NCBI GenBank assembly: GCA_026770615.1 | Contig: MU631440.1 | Coordinates: 268,553 to 291,899 of the forward strand | Reading direction: 5' to 3' | Origin: Pavlovales sp. CCMP2436 | Lineage: Eukaryota; Haptophyta; Pavlovophyceae; Pavlovales | Length of the DNA stretch: 23,347 nt | In this document: piece by piece, positions 17,781 to 23,347 of the stretch | How the letters are laid out: every line of letters starts with the position of its first letter | Position numbering within the stretch: the first letter of the stretch is position 1 | The notes under the pieces: model-generated | Database searches by the model: none | Seen by the model: the letters and a program-made list of their open reading frames with translations, nothing else | What the model was told of the DNA's origin: nothing | Translations under genes and position numbers: made by a program

Positions 17781-19510
17781 ATGGCGCTCCTTTACGCACG
17801 CCGTTATGGGCAATGGGGCCGCGTGCAAGCCCTGCTCGAGGCTGGCACCGACGTGGACTCCGCCGATGTGAATGGCCTAACTGCATTGATGATTGCGTGC
17901 ATCCAAGGCCACGCCGAGTGTGCGCGCCTCCTGCTCGAGGCGGGCGCTGATTTACCCACGCCGATCCGGAGGGCAACACTGCGCTGATGGATGCGAGCGG
18001 AGCTGGTCACACTGAGTGCGTGCGCCTCCTGCTTGAGGCCGGCGCCGACGTGAGCTACGTCATGGCGAATGGCGCCGAGTGCGCGCACCTCCTGCTCATG
18101 GCTAGTGCCACCGTGAACCACGTCAATGTGGATGGCGTCACTGCGCTCATGTTGGCGAGCATTCAAGGACACGTCGACTGCGCGCACCTCCTGCTCGAGG
18201 CCGGCGCCGACGCGAACTCCGCCGATGCGGATGGTGACACGGCGCTGATGCATGCGAGCTCCAATGGCAACGCGGATTACGCGCGCCTCCTGCTCGAGGC
18301 CGGCGCCGACGCGAATTCACCGATGCGGATGGCGACACGGCGCTGATGCATGCGAGCTCCAACGGCAACGCGGACTGCGCGCGCTGCGGGCGCCGACGTG
18401 ACCCAATCCGTTGTGGAGGGCGCCACTGCTCTGATGGTAGCGAGTGCTCAAGGTCACACCGAGTGCGTGCGCCTCCTGCTCGAGGCTGGCGCCGATGTGA
18501 ACCGCGCTGGGGCGGCTGGCGGCACTGCGCTCATGAGGGCGAGCGAGCAAGGACACGCCGAGTGCACGCGCCTCCTGCTCGAGGCCGGCGCCGACGCGAA
18601 CTCTGCCGATGTGGATGGTGACACGGCGCTGATGTGGGCGAGTGCAAAAGGCCATGTCGACTGCGCGCACCTCCTGCTCGAGGCGGGCGCCGACATGAAT
18701 CGCGCCGATGGACAGGTCCGCACTGCGCTGATGCATACGAGTGTTCAAGGTGACACCGAGTGCGCGCGCCTCCTGCTCGAGGCCGGCGCCGATGTGAATC
18801 GCGCCGATGGACATGGCCGCACTGCGCTGATGCATGCGAAAGGTCCCGCCGAGTGCGCGCGCCTCCTGCTCGAGGCCGGTGCCGACGTGAACTCCGCCGA
18901 TGCGAACGGCGTCACCACGCTGATGAGGGCGAGCATCGGAGGCCACGCCGACTGCGCGCGCCTCCTGCTCGAGGCGGGCGCCGACGTGCTGGCCACATCT
19001 ACTGCAGGGGGCACCGCGCTCTACCGGGGAAGCGACAGGCTCGAGGTGGTGCAGCTGCTCTGCGCCTACAGTGCACAGCGCGAGATGCTCGCCCCGGTCG
19101 CGCCCACCGACGTACGCGCGTGGGTGCTCGAGACGAGCCGCTGGAGCACGCGGCTGCAGCACCTCAAGCTCCTCCCGCCAGCGCGCGTGCGCCAGCTCCT
19201 CGTGGGTGGAGCGGACGTGCACGCGAGCGATGGCAGCGGCGACGACGTGCCCACGCCGCTCGGGCTCGCGCTGCTCGCGCGCGATCCGGCGCACGAGGGC
19301 GCTTCTCTGGTGGTGGCGGCGGCGGCCCCGTGGTCGCGCGAGAACCACGCGCTCTTCCCCGCACACGTGCGCGCGCGCGCGGCCGAGCTGCTGCGGCTCG
19401 GCCAGCTGCTTGTCCGGGAGGCGCGCTTCGCGGGCGAGGAGGTCGCGCTGCTCGACGTGTGGCCGCTCGTGATGGCGCACGCACTCAGCCGCAGCATACC
19501 GCCTAGCTGA
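17781..19510 (+). CDS. Ankyrin-repeat protein, frame-disrupted in the first half, open from about 18350
   Basis: The ATG at 17781 opens MALLYARRYGQWGRVQALLE, a typical N-terminal ankyrin half-repeat. About thirteen 33-residue repeats follow (TALM.AS.QGH.EC.RLLLEAGADVN.ADG). One base is missing near 17950 (gctgatttaccc where repeats have gacgtgaac-type sequence). Another is missing near 18317 (gaattca-ccg against gaactccgccg in the preceding repeat), producing TGA at 18344-18346. An 11-base deficit near 18384 then restores the frame, so 17987-18346 and 18350-19510 share one frame. The final 386 codons are intact and end with a C-terminal region (RWSTRLQHLKLLPPARVRQ, ALFPAHVRARAAELLRLGQ, ALLDVWPLVMAHALSR, PPS stop) shared with 5927-6935. 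Ankyrin repeats bind protein partners; the target is unknown. It may be a shortened gene or a young pseudogene. Confidence 0.75.
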
Positions 19511-20287
19511 TGCCGCCGCGCCTCGTCCGGGCAGGGCGCGCCTGCTCGGCTGGGTGGGCTCGCAAGGGCGCTGGCACGCCCAGCTTGACCGGAGCAGGCT
19601 CGCGCCGCTCGGCGTGCGCCTTGTGTGCTTATACTGGCCGCCTATACTCGCACTCGGTTGGGAGTGCAATTGGCAGAAATGTCCCGGACGGAAAGATACA
19701 GGCTCTGCAAATGGTACAGTAGTGCAATTGCAAAGGGTAGTGGAGGTTTGCGATGCTAGTCGACCTGGAAATTGTGGCAGAGTCAAGTAGAATACGCCCT
19801 TTCGGAGAGGTATGGCCCTGCTGGTTTTAGTACCAGATCGGCGCCTTTGAGAGAAACACAATAACGCACCTATATTTCATACAAAAGTCAACCGCAAGGC
19901 ATTTAATTTTGATTCTTGTGTTCGATTAGAATTGGAAAATCGAAAATGGCGCTAAGTTGAGATTTTGATTTGGGGGCTCAACCATTCTTTTGCACGTGCC
20001 TGCGCCCAGCGCCAGCGCCCGCGCGCCAGCGCCCGCGCGCCCGGCCCATTTCCTGCCCAGCTCCCCCGCACCATTCTTCGCATCGAGATCCCGACTGCAC
20101 CTGCGTGATCGCATGACCGGGCTGCATGATCGACGCTATAAATCAGGGCCACAATAGAACGTACAGTACCGTGGAGACGGGTAATTCAGAACAACGGGTA
20201 ATCAGGGCCACATTAGAACGAGACCTGGGCCACTATCACCGGAGGGTATGACAGCCACTACCACCGGAGGTTATGACTGTGAAGATG
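19511..20287. other. Spacer: ankyrin 3' flank and short repeats
   Basis: 19511-19640 is the duplicated post-stop flank (see 5745-5926). 20141-20162 and 20199-20220 share aatcagggccaca.tagaacg. 20230-20252 and 20255-20277 are near-identical tandem copies of ccactaccaccggaggttat plus gac. No gene is supported here. Confidence 0.6.
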
Positions 20288-23047
20288 CTAGGACGAGGCG
20301 GTGACCGCAGACGCCTGTACGAAGCTGAGCTGCATGAGGAGGACGGCCACCGCAACGCCGGCGGTGAGCGCGCGCACGCCGACGCCCGCGGGTACCGTCG
20401 TGCCGAGCACGCAGAAGCCGCGGCGGGCGCGCACGCTCACGAGCGCGTCGAGCGCGAGCAGCTGGCCGAGCGCCGCACTCGCGCCACCGCCACCGCCGCC
20501 GCCGGGCGCCGCGAGCTCGCGCGCAAGGGCGTGCGCGCACGCGTCGGCGAGGTCGCGCGTCTGCTCGCTGAGCGCGCCGCCAACGTGTAGCGGGAAGGCG
20601 AGCGCGGCGGAGGCGGCGACGAGCGCGCCGACGACGGCGGGCTGCCAGCCAAGCACAAGGGTGTGCAGCGTGGCGTAGCCGAAGACGTACCCCCACAGTG
20701 CAAAGTGCAGCGCGGCGAAGGGCGCGAGGCGACTCCCCGCCTCGTCGAGCAGCGCGGCGCAGCGCCAGAAGACCTGCGTGGGGTGCTCGAGCGACAGCAC
20801 AGTGCCCGCGCCCACGGCGGAAAGCGGGTTGGGCGCGCCGCCCGGGACGCCGCGTGAGGTCTCGGGCGGCAGCAGGTAGCGCCCGTGCTGCGTCGCCGCC
20901 TGCGTGTGGGGGGGGAGGGTTGGTATGTGCGGGAGCGAGTGAATGGCCGAGTTGGGGGGTTGGTTGGTAATGTTCGTATGTGTGTGAGTGCGTGTGTGAG
21001 TGCGTGGGTGTTGCGCGTGTGTGCGTGTGTGTGTGCGCGTGTGTTTCTGTGTGTGTGCGCGCGTGTGTGTAAGTGCGTGTGTGTGTGTATAAGGGTGTGT
21101 GCGTGCGCGCGCGCGAGAGAGAGAGAGAGAGTGAGAAGCCGAGAGAGAGAGACACACACAATGCCACCCGCGGCATCGCACTCGAGTGGTGTCGCGTGCG
21201 CAATGAGCAGTGGGCAGTCATCACAACAACAGCACAAGAACAGCATCTTGACGACATAAATCATGTTGGTGAGTTGTGTGAGCGCAAAGCAGAGCACACA
21301 CACGCACACACGCAACAACTACACACACAACTACAACTATACACGCACACAACAACACATACACAACACATACACAACACGCACAAACACAACAACAACA
21401 ACTACTACTACTACACACACACACACACAACACGCACACAACACCAACTACTACACACACAATTACAACTACACACACACACACACACAAACACACGCAA
21501 CAACTACACACACAACTACAACTACTACACGCACACAACAACACATACACAACACATACACAACACGCACAAACACAACAACAACAACTACTACTACTAC
21601 ACACACACACACACAACACGCACACAACACCAACTACTACACACACAATTACAACTACACACACACACACACACAAACACACGCAACAACTACACACACA
21701 ACTACAACTACTACACGCACACAACAACACATACACAACACATACACAATACGCACAAACACAACAACAACAACTACTACTACTACACACACACACACAC
21801 ACAACACGCACACGACAACAACTACTACTACGCACAACATCTGCACACGCACACAACACACACACAACACGCACACAGCACGCACACACGTCAGGAAGAC
21901 CGTCATACGTAGTGCGTACGCAGTGGACTCAACCCTCTTAGCCGGGGGAGTACAACACGCACACGCACACAACACACAATGCACGACGCACACCTCGAGC
22001 GCGCGCACGAAGCGTTCGCAGCAGAGCGCGTGTGCGTAGCAGAGGAGCGAGAGCACCGCCGCGCACCCGCACAGCGCGCCAGAGAAGATGACCTGCATTG
22101 GTAATAGATTATTAGTTTTAAAATATATTTCCGCGCAACCGCACAGCGCGCCCGCGAAGAGGACCTGTTAGTTATGAGTATATTATGAGTTATTAGCAGT
22201 AGATTATTAGTTATTATAATATATTGCCGCGCACCTGCACAGCGCGCCAGAGAAGTGGACCTGTTAGCTATTAGGTGCGGGGATAGATTATTAGACCAGT
22301 ACTAGTAGGTTTTAGTTACTAAAATATTATTACTTGGGCGCGCCGGCGAAGAGGGCCTGCGTTATTAGTAGAGTGTGGTGCGAGTACGAATGTGAAACAA
22401 CTCGTGACAGCAGACTAATTCGAATCCGGACTGGGCCAAATCCGGGGCAACTGCCATACAAAATCAACAACCCCAACGTATCTCCTATTGGGATGCCTGG
22501 AGTCTAGCCTAACTAGGATTCGCGAATTAGTTAGTTACTAGAATACACTGTAATTCGTATATTATCAGTTGAGCGCGCCCGCAAAGAGCACCTGCATCAA
22601 AAAAATGAGAAAGTATCATATTAAAATATTATAAGCATATTATCATCAGGTGTATGTGTATGGGGGGGGGAGTCTCGTGCACGGAGCAAACTATATAATT
22701 GTTAGTATGAGTTTTCTTCTTCTCCTCAAAATAATGAGTTTTCTTCTTCTTCTTTTCATAATTACGAGTTGTATTCTTATTCGTATTCTTCTTATGACTA
22801 TGAGTTGTATTCTTCTGCTGCTGCTGCTGATGCTGCTTCTTCTTCTGCTTACCACCCCCACCACCACCCCGCCGAGCCACGCGGCGCGCGCCCCCTTGGA
22901 GGCCAACGCGAGGTCCGCACCGCGCATGCTGGCAACAGCAGAGTTGCTGTCGCTGGGCGGCAGGGAGGAGGGGGCGAGGCCGAGCGTGTAGAGCCAGAGG
23001 TCGTGCTGCCCCTGCCCGGAGCACATGCCCGTCGAGGCGCCGTTCAC
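20288..23047 (-). CDS. Multi-exon multipass membrane protein, family not recognised (5' end not located)
   Basis: Three exons are well supported, all phase 0 and GT-AG: 23047-22853 (65 aa, VNGASTGMCSGQGQHDLWLY to AAWLGGVVVGV), 22092-21994 (33 aa, VIFSGALCGCAAVLSLLCY) and 20899-20288 (203 aa, ending VTASS then TAG). A further exon near 21180-21290 is likely (LTQLTNMIYVVKMLFLCCC, DDCPLLIAHATPLEC), but its borders are uncertain. Hydrophobic stretches include GGVVVGVVIFSGALCGCAAV across the first junction, FAALHFALWGYVFGYATLH, AVVGALVAASAALAFPL and LTAGVAVAVLLMQLSFV, so at least four or five membrane spans are expected. I do not recognise the family. Introns hold a CA-rich satellite, GT/GA tracts and repeated copies of the second exon's start. 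The first exon probably lies beyond 23347. Confidence 0.6.
20950..21160. repeat. GT-rich and GA-rich simple sequence in a membrane-gene intron
   Basis: Interrupted (GT)n and (GTGC)n to about 21100, then (GA)n from 21110. On the sense (minus) strand this is a long CT then CA tract running towards the acceptor at 20900. Confidence 0.85.
21311..21860. repeat. CA-rich tandem satellite, unit ~186 bp, about 2.9 copies
   Basis: The word cgcaacaactacacacacaa recurs at 21311, 21496 and 21682 (spacing 185 and 186). Intervening blocks of acacatacacaacac, caacaacaactactact and ccaactactacacacac follow in the same order each time. It lies in an intron of the membrane-protein gene. The long Thr/His frames it produces are artefacts. 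Confidence 0.9.
22131..22593 (-). repeat. Four extra copies of an acceptor plus exon start
   Basis: The true exon start at 22092 reads, on the minus strand, cag then GTCATCTTCTCTGGCGCG. Related copies lie at 22131-22166 (acag GTCCTCTTCGCGGGCGCG), 22226-22262 (acag GTCCACTTCTCTGGCGCG), 22336-22358 (gcag GCCCTCTTCGCCGGCGCG) and 22571-22593 (gcag GTGCTCTTTGCGGGCGCG). All keep the AG and would read V/A-x-F-x-G-A in phase 0. They are separated by AT-rich sequence. Confidence 0.9.
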
Positions 23048-23347
23048 CTGCAAGAGGGGGGGGGGCAGTCAGTGGGGATACGAGAGCGAGATGGGGGAAG
23101 GAGGCAGAAGGTGCGGCAATGGGGGGGGGAAGGGGTGGGGGGAGGGGGAGGGGGGGAGGGGAAGGCACTCTCACGATAAAAGAAAGAAAAGAAAAAAGAA
23201 AAAAGAAAAAGAAAATCGCACCGTGCCCGCGCCCGGCGCCAGGGAATTGAATATTATTTGTAAATAGAAATAAAAATCGTAAAGGCCCAACTCGTTGGGT
23301 GTTTGCTAACCGTACTTCTCTTTTGGGTGTCGAGTAGATGAACAATA
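23048..23347. other. Probable intron or 5' region of the membrane gene
   Basis: On the minus strand this is a C-rich pyrimidine tract leading into the exon acceptor at 23048 (ctcttgcag). Upstream of it is a T-rich stretch (ttttctttcttttatcg type) and unassigned sequence to the window edge. No exon is supported. Confidence 0.5.

Noticed and set aside
18317..19861. 514-codon open frame on the minus strand across the ankyrin gene
   Set aside because: It is an antisense shadow of GC-rich ankyrin repeats; the plus strand gives canonical ankyrin repeats.
21073..22039. Long Thr/His-rich and Cys/Val-rich frames
   Set aside because: They are translations of the CA-rich satellite and have no independent coding signal.

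Overview
The window looks like nuclear DNA from a unicellular eukaryote, probably a GC-rich microalga. A haptophyte-like alga is my best guess, from the ankyrin family style, the very GC-rich third codon positions and the C-rich polypyrimidine tracts before acceptors; this is inference, not proof. Genes are split by GT-AG introns whose phases can be followed by hand. Introns and spacers are full of AT-rich microsatellites, CA/GT tracts, C-runs and small terminal-inverted-repeat (TIR) elements. There is no sign of prokaryotic operons, rRNA, tRNA or CRISPR.

Layout. 34-451 (+): the last two exons of a probable TauE/SafE (TSUP) membrane transporter. 1149-3810 (-): a complete seven-exon, four-EF-hand calcium-binding protein of 210 aa. 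3900-5740: no gene; a nested TIR element (4252-4943) and other dispersed repeats. 5927-6935 (-): an ankyrin-repeat pseudogene. 7200-7534 (-): a second broken gene of unknown family. 7550-13900: mostly repeats, two more TA-flanked miniature elements, a third miniature element, a 325-base assembly gap and a few orphan coding-like stretches. 13915-16941 (-): a two-exon PAT1-family mRNA-decay factor of 875 aa with an unexpected RRM-like domain. 17131-17780: duplicated 5' fragments of ankyrin genes. 17781-19510 (+): a second ankyrin-repeat locus, frame-disrupted in its first half and open for 386 codons at its end. 20288-23047 (-): a multi-exon multipass membrane protein that I do not recognise, with a 186-bp CA-rich satellite in an intron.

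The most interesting pattern is shared by all four intron-containing genes. Short copies of an exon edge, usually with its splice dinucleotide still attached, sit again inside the neighbouring intron, separated from the true edge by AT-rich microsatellite. The membrane-protein gene has four such extra acceptor/exon-start copies in about 500 bp. A second highlight is the RRM-like domain inside PAT1. A third is a pair of ankyrin loci sharing a C-terminal region, both broken by small indels or point changes that can be pinpointed by comparing copies.

The genes do not form one pathway. PAT1 belongs to mRNA decapping and P-bodies, the EF-hand protein to calcium sensing, the TSUP protein to membrane transport, and the ankyrin loci to an expanding and decaying family.
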